This document shows, piece after piece, positions 44,864-54,464 of a stretch of DNA of 64,000 bases. Origin of the DNA: Peribacillus faecalis (lineage in GTDB: Bacteria; Bacillota; Bacilli; Bacillales; DSM-1321); contig NZ_JACXSI010000011.1 in NCBI RefSeq assembly GCF_014712675.1, positions 29,945 through 93,944 on the forward strand. Reading direction: 5' to 3'. The notes below the pieces were generated by a model. That model was given only the letters and a program-made list of their open reading frames with translations. It did no database searches and was not told the DNA's origin. Numbering within the stretch: position 1 is the first letter of the stretch; the number at the start of each line of letters is the position of its first letter. A program made the position numbers and the translations under genes.

Positions 44864-46396
44864 CTATTTTTTCTTTCTGAACACATTAAAAGCGGAAAGT
44901 TCACTGATTGTAATAACTTTTAGTAAAAGGCAAAGCAACAGGAAGCAAGCACCGGAAAGTAAGATGGAAATATATAAAGCGTATGAATTGGTCATGGTTT
45001 CATAAATAACGTGGCCGATCCAGCCGGATAGAAACGTAATGATAATCGTTAATAAATAATCTTTAATCTCAAATGCAAAAGTAATTCTTTTGGAAATAGT
45101 TGCGAAGTGCAAAAAGGTAACTAGTACTGTGCTTGCTGCGATACCAATAGCAGTGCCCATGATGCCAAGCTGTGGCTGAGAAGATAGCGCGAAAATCAAG
45201 CCCAGCTTAACTATGGCTCCAATCAGTGAATTGATCATGGCAGCTTTCGCCAAGTTAAGTGCCTGCAAGATTGATTGAAGCGGCATTTGATAGTAAATAA
45301 AAATACATATAGGTGCCAGAAAAGTAATATAAACGGCGGCATGATTGTTGTTGTACATCAATTCCATGAGCGGATCGGCAAAAACAAACAGAACCATCAT
45401 TGAAAGGCAGCCTGTTATAAAAATAATCCGCAATGCTTGATGCAGTCGGTAGGAAACAAGTTTCATGTTGCCTAAAGATGCAGCCTCACTCACGGCCGGC
45501 ACTAACGAAGTGGACAGCGAAATCGTGATAAAGGAAGGAAGCATCAGCACCGGCCAGGCATAGCCGACGAGCTCGCCGTATTGCTGAGTCGCCATGGCAG
45601 TAGATACACCTGCAATCGCTAGGCTTTGAGCTACAACAATCGGCTCGAGAAACCAAGATACATTGCTTATGAGTCTGCTGCCTGTCGAAGGAAGCGCGAT
45701 GCTTAGCAATTGCGATAACGTCTCTTTTCCTTGTTTTATTTGTGAGAAAAACTTGTTTCGGAGACGAAAATGCTTTTTAACTTTAAAGCTTGTCAATAAA
45801 TAAAGCAGGGAAACGAGTTCTCCAATGACAGATGCAAACATGGCAGCCGCTGCCGCATACTCGATCCCGTAAGGAAGAAATGTCTTAGTTAAGTAAGCAA
45901 TAAGAAGAATACGAATCACTTGTTCCAAAATGATGGCTATAGCTCCCGGTTTCATGTTTTGTTTACCTTGGAAATAGCCGCGAATAACCGCTGACACAGC
46001 GACAATCGGAATAATCGGCGTAATTGCAATCAGCGGCCAAATAACCCGTTCGTCCGTAAAAAGCGTTTGCGATAATAAAGGGGCTAAAATCAGCAAAGCA
46101 GGAGTGAATAGGAGAGAAAGTCCTAATGTGATACTTAAAGAGACCACCAATATTTTTTTTATCCGCTTTTCATCACCGACAGCATTTGCCTCGGCAACAA
46201 ACTTTGCTATGGCAACAGGCAAACCGATTTGAGTAACCGTAATGACAAGAAAGAGTGTGGGTAAGGCCATCATGTAAAGGCCTACTCCTTCTCCGCCGAT
46301 TACTCTTGCGACGACGATCCGATTGATGAAGCCTAACACTCTTGTAATCAGTCCGGCAGCGAGGAGTATGAGTGTTCCTTGAAAAAACTTAGACAT
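44864..46396 (-). CDS. spoVB: Stage V sporulation protein B, MATE/MurJ-superfamily flippase
   Basis: A 510-residue polytopic protein with about 14 helices, beginning KFFQGTLILLAAGLITRVLGFINRI, the standard SpoVB start. It belongs to the MVF/MurJ-like lipid flippases and is needed for spore cortex synthesis, probably moving lipid-linked peptidoglycan precursors. ATG 46396 is the start. It converges with the DUF421 gene (stops adjacent) and is divergent from comN, as in B. subtilis. Confidence 0.93.
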   Translation of the reverse strand: MSKFFQGTLILLAAGLITRVLGFINRIVVARVIGGEGVGLYMMALPTLFLVITVTQIGLPVAIAKFVAEANAVGDEKRIKKILVVSLSITLGLSLLFTPALLILAPLLSQTLFTDERVIWPLIAITPIIPIVAVSAVIRGYFQGKQNMKPGAIAIILEQVIRILLIAYLTKTFLPYGIEYAAAAAMFASVIGELVSLLYLLTSFKVKKHFRLRNKFFSQIKQGKETLSQLLSIALPSTGSRLISNVSWFLEPIVVAQSLAIAGVSTAMATQQYGELVGYAWPVLMLPSFITISLSTSLVPAVSEAASLGNMKLVSYRLHQALRIIFITGCLSMMVLFVFADPLMELMYNNNHAAVYITFLAPICIFIYYQMPLQSILQALNLAKAAMINSLIGAIVKLGLIFALSSQPQLGIMGTAIGIAASTVLVTFLHFATISKRITFAFEIKDYLLTIIITFLSGWIGHVIYETMTNSYALYISILLSGACFLLLCLLLKVITISELSAFNVFRKKK

Positions 46397-46468
46397 TTGC
46401 CATTACCTGCCTTCTCATAATTGTCGAAATACTCTACAATTAACTATATGCATCAAAGTGGACAAAGC

Positions 46469-46813
46469 ATGACAAAGGAAGCTCAATTAACTTATGAGGG
46501 GTTGTGGAATGCTATGAATGGGACTCATCCTTATGCACAATATAGGCAAACGCTGAATTTAGCCATTAGGAGCAAATGCAATGAATTTTCCATTTTTGGC
46601 TACAATGATGTGACGGACGATCAGATTTGGGATTACTTGCTCTTAAAGAAGTGGAAGAAGGATAAAGAGGATGTTCATCTGCACCAATTGATAAACGATG
46701 TGTTATCAGTGAAAATTGGGGAGTTCATGCATTTTAAAACGATTGAAGCTTTTAAGTATTCACAGGAAAATAAAGGTCCGGATTTTGAATCATTCAAGGA
46801 TTTATTTAAATGA
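46469..46813 (+). CDS. comN: Post-transcriptional regulator ComN
   Basis: A small protein (114 residues from ATG 46469) with the ComN core: SKCNEFSIFGYNDVTDDQIW, LLLKKWKKDKEDVHLHQLIN and DVLSVKIGEFMHFKTIEAF. In B. subtilis ComN controls comE mRNA and is needed for competence. The start is uncertain: 46448, 46469 and 46514 are in frame, and the best ribosome binding site (GAGGGG) is 11 nt before 46514, giving a 99-residue protein closer to the family length. It lies between spoVB and secDF. Confidence 0.82.
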   Translation: MTKEAQLTYEGLWNAMNGTHPYAQYRQTLNLAIRSKCNEFSIFGYNDVTDDQIWDYLLLKKWKKDKEDVHLHQLINDVLSVKIGEFMHFKTIEAFKYSQENKGPDFESFKDLFK

Positions 46814-46839
46814 TCCTAATAAGGAATCCTAAACCTAAA

Positions 46840-46868
46840 TTGACAGTCTTTCTAAATTAACTCATAAT
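46840..46868 (+). promoter_or_regulatory. Sigma-A promoter of secDF
   Basis: TTGACA (46840-46845), a 17 bp spacer and CATAAT (46863-46868): 11 of 12 consensus bases. It leaves a leader of about 140 nt before secDF in which I see no clear regulatory structure. Confidence 0.7.
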
Positions 46869-47014
46869 AATGAAGGAGTTAAGAGGATTAAATGATTGTG
46901 CCAAATCTTTCTATATGAAGCAGCAATTTTGTAAGATTGATGGAATTGGTTATTACATAATTATCTTTCATACTGCAAGATCAGGCCTAAATGTCGTAAG
47001 GAGGCTTTTGCTTA

Positions 47015-49273
47015 ATGGTTAAAAGATCTAGAATAGTCGCGTTCCTGCTTCTGGTCATTACTATTTTCTCTCTGATCGGCACGACTACATCAGGAATAGT
47101 AAAAGACATTAAGCTCGGATTGGATTTACAAGGCGGCTTTGAAGTTCTCTATGAAGTTCACACAGTAGATGGTTCGAAAGTGACAACGGAAGTTTTAAAC
47201 AGCACGGTAGATGCCCTCCGTCAAAGAATTGACGTTCTAGGTGTCAATGAGCCTGTTATTAGTATTGAAGGCGAAGACCGTGTCCGTGTACAACTGGCAG
47301 GCGTCAGCAATCAGGCTGATGCAAGGGAGATGCTGTCTACATCTGCACAATTGACGTTCAGAGACTATAACGACAAAGTTATGCTAACAGGCTCTGATTT
47401 AAAAGAGAACGGAGCTAAGCTGACATTTGATGAAAATAACCAGCCAGCCGTTGAAGTAACGTTAAAAGACGCGAATAAATTTAAAGAAGTAACACAAACG
47501 GTTTCTGCTATGCCTGCACCTACTAATGTGTTGGCAATCTGGCTGGACTTTGAAGACGGAGTAAGTACATACCAAACTCCTGAAGGACAAGCGAATATGA
47601 TTTCGGCTCCTTTTGTAAGCCAAGTATTCAATCAAACAACTGTATTGATTACCGGGTCATTTACAAATGAAGAAGCGACTAACTTGGCTAATCTTTTAAA
47701 TGCCGGTGCTCTGCCGGTAGACTTAGAGGAAATCTATTCTACATCAGTAGGAGCGAAATTCGGTGAGGATGCCTTAAAAGACACAATTTTCGCCGGATTT
47801 ATTGGGGTAGCGGCTGTTTACTTATTCATGGTATTCTTCTACCGTTTCCCGGGTGTTATTGCTGTTGTAACCTTATCAGCGTATATTTACTTAATTTTGC
47901 TGATCTTTGATTGGATGCATGCCGTACTGACATTGCCGGGTATCGCAGCCTTGATCTTAGGGGTAGGAATGGCCGTTGACGCCAACGTTATTACCTATGA
48001 ACGGATTAAAGAGGAATTGCGGGTCGGAAGAAGTATACGAACGGCTACTACGCTAGGAAATAAAACATCACTCGTTACAATTATGGATGCAAACTTAACA
48101 ACACTGCTGGCTGCCGGAGTTATGTTCTATTTTGGTACAAGCTCTGTAAAAGGCTTTGCAACAATGTTAATCATCAGTATCCTGATGGGTATCCTGACTA
48201 ACGTTTTCGTAACCCGTCTTCTATTATCACTTTGCGTAAACAGCGGTCTTCTTGATAAGAGACCGGGCTGGTTCGGAGTGAAGAAGAAGGATATTCAAGA
48301 TATTCATCAAACAGCGGATGTTCTATCGCTGCCGACTAAATTTGACCGATTTGACTTTGTTAAAAACCGTAAAGTTTACTATATCATTTCTTCTGCCATT
48401 ACGGTATTAGGAATAGTCGCATTGTTCGTGTTCAAACTGAATCTGAGCATTGACTTTACACAAGGTACAAGACTGGAAATTACATCTGATAAGCCGTTTA
48501 CGACAGAACAGGTTCAAGCGGATATTGAAGAATTCGGCATCAACAGCGATGATATCGTTCTATCTGGCGATAACAATGAAACGGCGGTTGTTCGTACGGC
48601 AGATGAACTATCTAAGTCTGAAGTATTAGAAGTGAAAACTTTCTTCCATGATAAATATGGACATGATCCAAACATCAGTACAGTTTCTCCGACAGTCGGA
48701 AAAGAACTGGCTAAAAATGCATTAATGTCAGTGTTAATCGCTTCGGTCGGTATCATTTTATATGTATCGGTTCGTTTCGAATGGCGCATGGGTCTACCGG
48801 CTGTATTGGCGCTATTGCATGATGCATTCTTTATCATCATTGTATTTAGCGTACTACAGATTGAAGTCAACTTGAACTTCATCGCTGCTGTGCTAACCAT
48901 TATCGGTTACTCTATCAATGATACGATTGTAACGTTTGACCGTGTCCGGGATAACATGAAGAAGAAACGTGTAATCAAAACTGTAGCTGAACTGGAAGAA
49001 GTGGCAAATGTAAGTGTTCGTCAAACGATGATTCGTACAATCAATACTATTGTTACAGTATTGCTGACAGTTATTGCATTATGTATCTTCGGTAGCGAAT
49101 CAATCTTCACATTCTCACTTGCGTTACTGATCGGTATGATATGTGGCGTTTATTCGTCTATCTTTATCGCAACGCAAATATGGTTGGATTTGAAGAAAAA
49201 AGAATTAGCAAAAAAAGGCGAGCTAATCACTTACGTTGAAAAGAAAAAATATAGTGACGAGCCGCAAGTATAA
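47015..49273 (+). CDS. secDF: Protein translocase subunit SecDF (fused)
   Basis: A 752-residue fusion of SecD and SecF with twelve transmembrane helices, using proton motive force to complete protein export. The SecD half has GLDLQGGFEVLYEV, the P1 domain and GIAALILGVGMAVDANVITY; the SecF half has SIDFTQGTRLEI and LTIIGYSINDTIVTFDRVRD. ATG 47015 is 10 nt after AAGGAGG. The single-chain form is normal in Bacillus. Confidence 0.98.
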   Translation: MVKRSRIVAFLLLVITIFSLIGTTTSGIVKDIKLGLDLQGGFEVLYEVHTVDGSKVTTEVLNSTVDALRQRIDVLGVNEPVISIEGEDRVRVQLAGVSNQADAREMLSTSAQLTFRDYNDKVMLTGSDLKENGAKLTFDENNQPAVEVTLKDANKFKEVTQTVSAMPAPTNVLAIWLDFEDGVSTYQTPEGQANMISAPFVSQVFNQTTVLITGSFTNEEATNLANLLNAGALPVDLEEIYSTSVGAKFGEDALKDTIFAGFIGVAAVYLFMVFFYRFPGVIAVVTLSAYIYLILLIFDWMHAVLTLPGIAALILGVGMAVDANVITYERIKEELRVGRSIRTATTLGNKTSLVTIMDANLTTLLAAGVMFYFGTSSVKGFATMLIISILMGILTNVFVTRLLLSLCVNSGLLDKRPGWFGVKKKDIQDIHQTADVLSLPTKFDRFDFVKNRKVYYIISSAITVLGIVALFVFKLNLSIDFTQGTRLEITSDKPFTTEQVQADIEEFGINSDDIVLSGDNNETAVVRTADELSKSEVLEVKTFFHDKYGHDPNISTVSPTVGKELAKNALMSVLIASVGIILYVSVRFEWRMGLPAVLALLHDAFFIIIVFSVLQIEVNLNFIAAVLTIIGYSINDTIVTFDRVRDNMKKKRVIKTVAELEEVANVSVRQTMIRTINTIVTVLLTVIALCIFGSESIFTFSLALLIGMICGVYSSIFIATQIWLDLKKKELAKKGELITYVEKKKYSDEPQV

Positions 49274-49276
49274 ATG

Positions 49277-49316
49277 AAAAAAGATGATCTCTGTACTCAG
49301 AGGTCATCTTTTTTTG
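49277..49316 (+). terminator. Terminator after secDF
   Basis: AAAAAGATGA-TCTCT pairs with AGAGG-TCATCTTTTT, with a short loop and a T7 tail. Confidence 0.88.
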
Positions 49317-49328
49317 TTTGAATACATT

Positions 49329-49947
49329 TAACCCAAAAGGACCGGTGACGGTTTTTCTTGAAAGAGAAAGAATATATTTTTAGACTTAGATGGCTGTCTA
49401 ACCTTACACCTGCCATGCTCGGAGGCCTACAGGATGTAGGTCACATCGGCGAAGACATGCGGCTGTGGCGTTCTTAGCCGATGCTCCTTTTATACGTCCC
49501 TTTTCGAAAACCAAAGGTGGGTTTCTTGTGTGGGGCTCTCAGGATGAGAGTCACAGCGACGAAGATATGCGGACGTAGCGCTCTTAGTCGCTGTTCCTTC
49601 TTAGACTTTGTCTAGCTACAGCGGCCAGCCAGTTTTCATCTTAGATAATCTCCCATGAGTATCTTGTCAAATTCATGACTGGTAAGTGATGAATTTGACA
49701 GCTCGAGGTCATAAGCCAAATCACTCCAGAAATTTTACAATTTCCTACGTGATTCGTCTTATGCAGGTCGGAGGCTCTCAGGACGAGAGTCACAGCGACG
49801 AAGATATGCGGACGTAGCGTCCTTAGTCGCTGTTCCTTACTTGCGGGCCGCTTCCGCTTTTCGGTTCCCGCATGCCTCCTTTTTCATTGAAGAAAAATCA
49901 AGGAGTGAAATCAAAAATGAAAAAGGACCGGTAACGGTTTTTCTTAA
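49329..49947 (+). repeat. Family A repeat, copy A5, the most complete (about 620 bp)
   Basis: This copy is bounded by border hairpins at 49341-49352 (loop GTGA) and about 49927-49940 (loop GTAA). Inside, in order: AGACTTAGATGGCTGTCTAA; the outer CCATGC (49413-49418); module I (CCTACA/TGTAGG 49426-49440, then ATCGGC 49445-49450 / GCCGAT 49477-49482); a GAAAACC/GGGTTTC hairpin; module II (CTCTCA/TGAGAG 49536-49550, AGCGAC 49555-49560 / GTCGCT 49587-49592); a 12 bp hairpin TGTCAAATTCAT/ATGAATTTGACA (49665-49700); nested ATAAG/CTTAT, ATCAC/GTGAT and GAAATT/AATTTC stems (49711-49762); a second module II (49775-49831); and the CCGCTTTTCGGTTCCCGCATG end. There is no coding potential. Confidence 0.88.
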
Positions 49948-50006
49948 TGTTTGGGAACAATAACGAGATAAGGCATTGTAAAGAAGTGTTAGGGAGGATT
50001 TATTGA

Positions 50007-50900
50007 ATGAGTGAAAAGGATCGTTTTAAACAAGCGGAATTTGCTGCTACACTCGGAATTGTAGTTAATATTGCTTTAGCTGTTTTAAAGGGAGTAGTCG
50101 GTGTTCTTGCGAATAGTAGAGCGCTGATTGCAGATGCGATTCATTCTGCTTCGGACGTAGTCGGTTCTTTTGCGGTTTACTTAGGCTTAAGAGCTGCTAA
50201 GGAGCCGCCGGATGAAGAACATCCATACGGACATGGAAAGGCTGAATCTATCGCAGCTATTATCGTCAGTTTACTTCTTTTATTGGTCGGGCTAGAGGTG
50301 GGGTATTCGTCGATTAAATCCTTTTTTACTGTCCGTGAACCGACTAAGCCTTTTGCATTAATAGTCATAGTCATTTCGATTGTCGTCAAAGAGGCGTTAT
50401 TCCGTTATAAATTCCGATTAGGCACAAAGCTTGCAAGCAAAGCGTTAATCGCGAATGCTTATGAGCATCGGTCGGATGTGTATTCTTCGGTTGCGGCACT
50501 TGTGGGTGTCGGGGCGTCTGTTATCGGTGCGAAAACAGGATTACAATGGTTGGAGTATGGCGATCCGGCTGCCAGTTTTGTTGTGGCGATTTTAGTCATT
50601 AAAATGGCTTATACATTAGGGAAAGACTCCATTATTAATACATTGGATCATGTGCTGCCAGCAGAGGAAGTTGAACCATTAAAACAAGTTATTTTAGAGA
50701 ACAAAGATGTGCTTAAAATCAATTCCCTTTATGGTCGGGTACACGGCTACTATGTCATTGTCGATTTGAAAATCTCTGTCGATCCTTATATAACTGTCGA
50801 AGAGGGACATGCGATTGGAAAAAGGGTAAAGAACGAGCTTTTGAAGCAATCCCATATTCACGATGTTTTTGTTCACATTAATCCTTTAGGGAGTGATTGA
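50007..50900 (+). CDS. Cation diffusion facilitator family transporter
   Basis: A 297-residue metal efflux transporter with about six helices. The metal-site motif DAIHSASDV in helix 2 and HRSDVYSS in helix 5 match the DxxxD/HxxxD sites of zinc, iron or manganese exporters (FieF/MamB branch). The C-terminal cytoplasmic domain (about 215-295; VRVHGYYVIVDLKISVDPY with GKRVKNELL) is the regulatory ferredoxin-like fold. The metal is not known. ATG 50007 follows AGGGAGG. It lies between secDF and recJ. Confidence 0.92.
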   Translation: MSEKDRFKQAEFAATLGIVVNIALAVLKGVVGVLANSRALIADAIHSASDVVGSFAVYLGLRAAKEPPDEEHPYGHGKAESIAAIIVSLLLLLVGLEVGYSSIKSFFTVREPTKPFALIVIVISIVVKEALFRYKFRLGTKLASKALIANAYEHRSDVYSSVAALVGVGASVIGAKTGLQWLEYGDPAASFVVAILVIKMAYTLGKDSIINTLDHVLPAEEVEPLKQVILENKDVLKINSLYGRVHGYYVIVDLKISVDPYITVEEGHAIGKRVKNELLKQSHIHDVFVHINPLGSD

Positions 50901-50929
50901 AAACAGTTAAAAGGAACAACTGAAAAAAA

Positions 50930-50958
50930 TTGAAACCCTTCAATCTCTCTTGTATAAT
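50930..50958 (+). promoter_or_regulatory. Sigma-A promoter of recJ-apt
   Basis: TTGAAA (50930-50935), a 17 bp spacer and a perfect TATAAT (50953-50958), 24 bp before the recJ start. It begins a transcript with a very short leader. Confidence 0.75.
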
Positions 50959-50981
50959 AGGGAAGGTTGAGGGGTGAATTC

Positions 50982-53348
50982 ATGTTACAGTCAAAAACAC
51001 GCTGGAATATAAAGCGATGCAATCAGCAAGAAGTTGATACATTGACTAAAGAGTTACAAATCACACCGTTAGTTGCGCAATTATTAGTTAATCGCGGTTT
51101 AAATACCATTGACTCAGTGAAGTCTTTTTTATTTTTGGATACATTGAAATTTCACGATCCATATCTGCTTAAAGATATGGATAAAGCTGTTCAGCGCATT
51201 AAAGCTGCGATAGCGAACCAAGAAAATATATTGATTTTTGGAGACTATGATGCCGATGGTGTCAGCAGTACGACTGTATTAATGGAAGCATTGACACGAC
51301 TGGGAGCCAATGTCGATTTCTATATTCCGAACCGATTTAGTGAAGGGTATGGTCCGAATGAAGGGGCATTCCGTTTCGCGAAAGAAAACGGTACGGACTT
51401 GATCATTACGGTCGATACAGGTATTTCCGCTTTGCACGAAGCAAAAGTGGCAAATGAACTCGGAATGGATTATATCGTTACCGATCACCATGAGCCTGGT
51501 CCAGAACTGCCGCAAGCTTTGGCAATTATTCATCCAAAGCTACCAGACAGCGCTTATCCATGCAAGGATTTAGCTGGTGTCGGCGTTGCGTTTAAGCTAG
51601 CACACGCGTTATTAGGTGAACTTCCGGAAGATTTGCTAGAAATCGCGGCAATCGGAACTATTGCCGATTTAGTTCCTTTAAAGGATGAAAACCGCCTAAT
51701 CGCTGCGAGAGGAATTCAACAGCTACGAAAGACAAATCGTCCCGGTTTGCGGGCCTTATTTAAAAAAGCAAGCATTGAATTGAATACAATCAATGAAGAA
51801 AGCGTCGGCTTTGGAATCGGACCTCGCATTAATGCAGCAGGACGATTAGGCGATGCCGATCCGGCAGTCGAATTGTTAATGACTAAAGAAAACGATGTTG
51901 CAGAGTTCATTGCTGAAGAGATTGACTCGTTGAATAAAGAAAGACAAGCGATTGTAGCTGAAATTGCAAAGGAAGCAATAAAGCAAGTTGAAGAGAAATA
52001 CCCGATTGAAACGAACAGCGTGATCGTTGTTGGAGATTATGGCTGGAATCCCGGTGTCATCGGTATTGTTGCTTCTAAATTGGTCGAGAAGTATTATCGT
52101 CCGACCATTGTATTAAGCTATGATCATGAGAAAGGTGTAGCGAAAGGTTCTGCACGCAGTATTAATGGGTTTGATTTATATCATAACTTATCTACTTGCA
52201 GAGACATTTTGCCGCATTTCGGCGGACATCCGATGGCTGCCGGAATGACCTTAAAGCTTGATGATGTCGATGAATTAAGAACACGTTTGAATGTCTTAGC
52301 AAATGAAGTTTTGAGCGAAGAGGATTTAATTCCGGTTACGGATATCGATGCTTCAATTACACTTGAAGAAGCATCCATCGACTCGATTATGGAGATGGAA
52401 AAACTCGCGCCGTTTGGCATGGGCAATCCTAAGCCGCGTGTTTTATTGGAAAACCTTACGGTGGATACAATGAAAAGAATCGGAGCGGATGGCAGTCATC
52501 TAAAAATGTTGTTGACTGATCGAGAGAATTCTTTAGATGGTGTCGGCTTCGGCATGGGTGATTACTGCGATGAAGTATCCTCGAATGCTAAGGTCTCGGT
52601 AATTGGGGAATTATCTATAAATGAGTGGAATAATAGAAGAAAACCTCAAATTTTTCTGCAAGACTTAAGCGTGGATCATTGGCAGCTGTTTGATATTCGG
52701 GGAAACAAAAAGCTCTCTCAACTATTGGAGACTGTTCCAGTAGATCAAACGAAGCTCATTGTGTTTAATGAGAAAGATGCTGGGAAGTTTTCTGTCAGTC
52801 CATATCAGCTTAGTGTAGTGTCTGATGAAGAAGCGGCAACAGCAGAAGATTTGACAGGCTGTAATGTCGTCTTGGTGGACATGCCGCCGAATGAGCAACT
52901 TTTGACGAGGTTGTTTGAAGGCAAACAGCCAAATCGTATTTATACCCATTTCTACCAAAATCAAGAACATTTCTTCAGTACATTGCCTACTCGCGATCAT
53001 TTTAAATGGATGTACGCATTATTGTTGAAAAAGGGTCCTTTCGACATAAAACGGCATAGTGAGGACATAGCTAAGCATAAAGGCTGGTCGCGTGATACAG
53101 TTGATTTTATTTGTCAGGTGTTTTTTGAACTAGGATTTGTTACAATGGAGAATGGATTGATTTCTGTGAATAGGGGAGCAGCGAAGAAAGATATCAGTGA
53201 TGCCCCTTCATTTATAAGTAAGCAGAAACAAATTAAATTGGAAAACGAGCTTCTTTATTCTTCTTATAAGCAGCTTTACGATCGGATTCAATCGTATTTA
53301 GGCAGCGATGATAAAGAACTCAAGGAGGAAACGAATTCATGGATTTAA
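50982..53348 (+). CDS. recJ: Single-stranded-DNA-specific exonuclease RecJ
   Basis: A 788-residue 5'-3' exonuclease acting with RecQ-type helicases in recombination and repair. The DHH phosphoesterase motifs are [24 protein letters not shown] and [12 protein letters not shown]1 includes [14 protein letters not shown] and [12 protein letters not shown]. The extra C-terminal domain (about 570-788) is the form seen in Bacillus. ATG 50982 is preceded by GAGGGGTGA; the frame begins five codons earlier at a TTG. It overlaps apt by 10 nt. Confidence 0.95.
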   Translation: MLQSKTRWNIKRCNQQEVDTLTKELQITPLVAQLLVNRGLNTIDSVKSFLFLDTLKFHDPYLLKDMDKAVQRIKAAIANQENILIFGDYDADGVSSTTVLMEALTRLGANVDFYIPNRFSEGYGPNEGAFRFAKENGTDLIITVDTGISALHEAKVANELGMDYIVTDHHEPGPELPQALAIIHPKLPDSAYPCKDLAGVGVAFKLAHALLGELPEDLLEIAAIGTIADLVPLKDENRLIAARGIQQLRKTNRPGLRALFKKASIELNTINEESVGFGIGPRINAAGRLGDADPAVELLMTKENDVAEFIAEEIDSLNKERQAIVAEIAKEAIKQVEEKYPIETNSVIVVGDYGWNPGVIGIVASKLVEKYYRPTIVLSYDHEKGVAKGSARSINGFDLYHNLSTCRDILPHFGGHPMAAGMTLKLDDVDELRTRLNVLANEVLSEEDLIPVTDIDASITLEEASIDSIMEMEKLAPFGMGNPKPRVLLENLTVDTMKRIGADGSHLKMLLTDRENSLDGVGFGMGDYCDEVSSNAKVSVIGELSINEWNNRRKPQIFLQDLSVDHWQLFDIRGNKKLSQLLETVPVDQTKLIVFNEKDAGKFSVSPYQLSVVSDEEAATAEDLTGCNVVLVDMPPNEQLLTRLFEGKQPNRIYTHFYQNQEHFFSTLPTRDHFKWMYALLLKKGPFDIKRHSEDIAKHKGWSRDTVDFICQVFFELGFVTMENGLISVNRGAAKKDISDAPSFISKQKQIKLENELLYSSYKQLYDRIQSYLGSDDKELKEETNSWI

Positions 53349-53851
53349 AGCAGTATATTACAATTGTACCTGATTGGCCGAAACCAGGTATTGTTTTTAA
53401 AGATATTACAACTTTGATGGACAATGGCGAAGCATATAAATATGCAACAGATCAAATTGTTGAATATGCAAAAGAAAAAAATATCGATATCGTAGTGGGT
53501 CCAGAAGCGCGCGGTTTCATTATCGGATGCCCGGTTGCTTACTCTTTAGGAATCGGCTTTGCTCCGGTACGTAAAGAAGGCAAATTGCCTCGTGAAACAA
53601 TTAAAGTGAACTATGGTCTTGAATACGGTTCTGACGTATTGACAATCCATAAAGATGCGATCAAGCCTGGACAACGTGTATTAATCACGGACGACTTATT
53701 GGCTACTGGCGGTACAATTGATGCTACAATCAAGCTTGTTGAAGAGCTTGGTGGTGTTGTGGCAGGTATTGCTTTCTTAATCGAGCTTAAAGATCTTGAT
53801 GGTCGCGCTAAGCTTGACGGATATGATGTTTTAACATTAATGGAATATTAA
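53339..53851 (+). CDS. apt: Adenine phosphoribosyltransferase
   Basis: A 170-residue salvage enzyme converting adenine and PRPP to AMP. The PRPP-binding motif [13 protein letters not shown] is at about 119-131, and [14 protein letters not shown] and [12 protein letters not shown] are also conserved. ATG 53339 lies inside the recJ end with AAGGAGG upstream. In bacilli it links the nucleotide pool to relA, the next gene. Confidence 0.97.
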   Translation: MDLKQYITIVPDWPKPGIVFKDITTLMDNGEAYKYATDQIVEYAKEKNIDIVVGPEARGFIIGCPVAYSLGIGFAPVRKEGKLPRETIKVNYGLEYGSDVLTIHKDAIKPGQRVLITDDLLATGGTIDATIKLVEELGGVVAGIAFLIELKDLDGRAKLDGYDVLTLMEY

Positions 53852-53862
53852 TAAAAAGTTTT

Positions 53863-53907
53863 TGACCGGCTAGAGGAGTTGTGATGCTCCCAGCCGGTCT
53901 TTTTTTA
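53863..53907 (+). terminator. Terminator after apt
   Basis: GACCGGCT-GGAG pairs with CTCC-AGCCGGTC and is followed by T7. Confidence 0.92.
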
Positions 53908-53910
53908 AAT

Positions 53911-54335
53911 CAAAAAGGGCCGGTTTCTTAAAAGTTAAGAAAGTTATATTTTTTAACTTAGATAGCTGTCTAACCTTTCACCTGCCATGCTCGGAGGCCT
54001 ACAGGATGTAGGTCATATCGGCGTTGTCACAGGGCGTGCCGGTTTTAGCCGATGTTCATTCTTTGAATTTGTCTAGCTGCAGCGGCCAGCCCCTCGGGGT
54101 CATAAGCCAAATCACTTCAGAAATTTTACAATTTCCTACGTGATTCGTCTTATGCAGGTCGGAGGCTCTCAGGACGAGAGTCACAGCGACGAAGATATGT
54201 GGACGTAGCGTCCTTAGTCGCTGTTCCTTACTTGCGGGCCGCTTCCGCTTTTCGGTTCCCGCATGGCTCCTTTTCATTGAAGTAAAATCAATGAAGCGGA
54301 ATCAAAAATGAAAAGGACCGGTGACGGTTTTTCTG
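53911..54335 (+). repeat. Family A repeat, copy A6
   Basis: It starts with a shortened border (AAAAAGGGCCGGTTTCTT), then the AGCTGTCTAACCTTTCACC segment, module I (CCTACA/TGTAGG 53998-54012; ATCGGC 54017-54022 / GCCGAT 54048-54053), CCCCTCGGGGTCATAAGCC with the nested hairpin, module II (CTCTCA/CGAGAG, AGCGAC/GTCGCT at about 54164-54221), the CCGCTTTTCGGTTCCCGCATG end, and an intact border hairpin (loop GTGA) at about 54313-54332. A family B unit follows at once. Confidence 0.86.
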
Positions 54336-54464
54336 CACTATAGTAAAGTAAATTGGCAACGTGGCGGAGAATTCGACGTAGTCGCCAATTTTAAGTCTAT
54401 AGTATAAGTGCAACTAGACCTTTATCTGCGCCTTATCAGGCTTGTCAAAGGCAAGTTTTCTTTA
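54336..54464 (+). repeat. Family B repeat, copy B4
   Basis: A 129 bp unit, CACTATAG to TTTTCTTTA, in the same orientation and same relation to family A as copy B1. The AAATTGGC/GCCAATTT stem is conserved; the loop differs at several positions (GTGGCGGAGAATTC against GAGATGGAAGATTC). Confidence 0.86.

Noticed and set aside
46814-47014. Possible regulatory RNA in the 200 bp before secDF
   Set aside because: A good promoter is present, but only a small AACTC/GAGTT inverted repeat and no recognisable leader structure.
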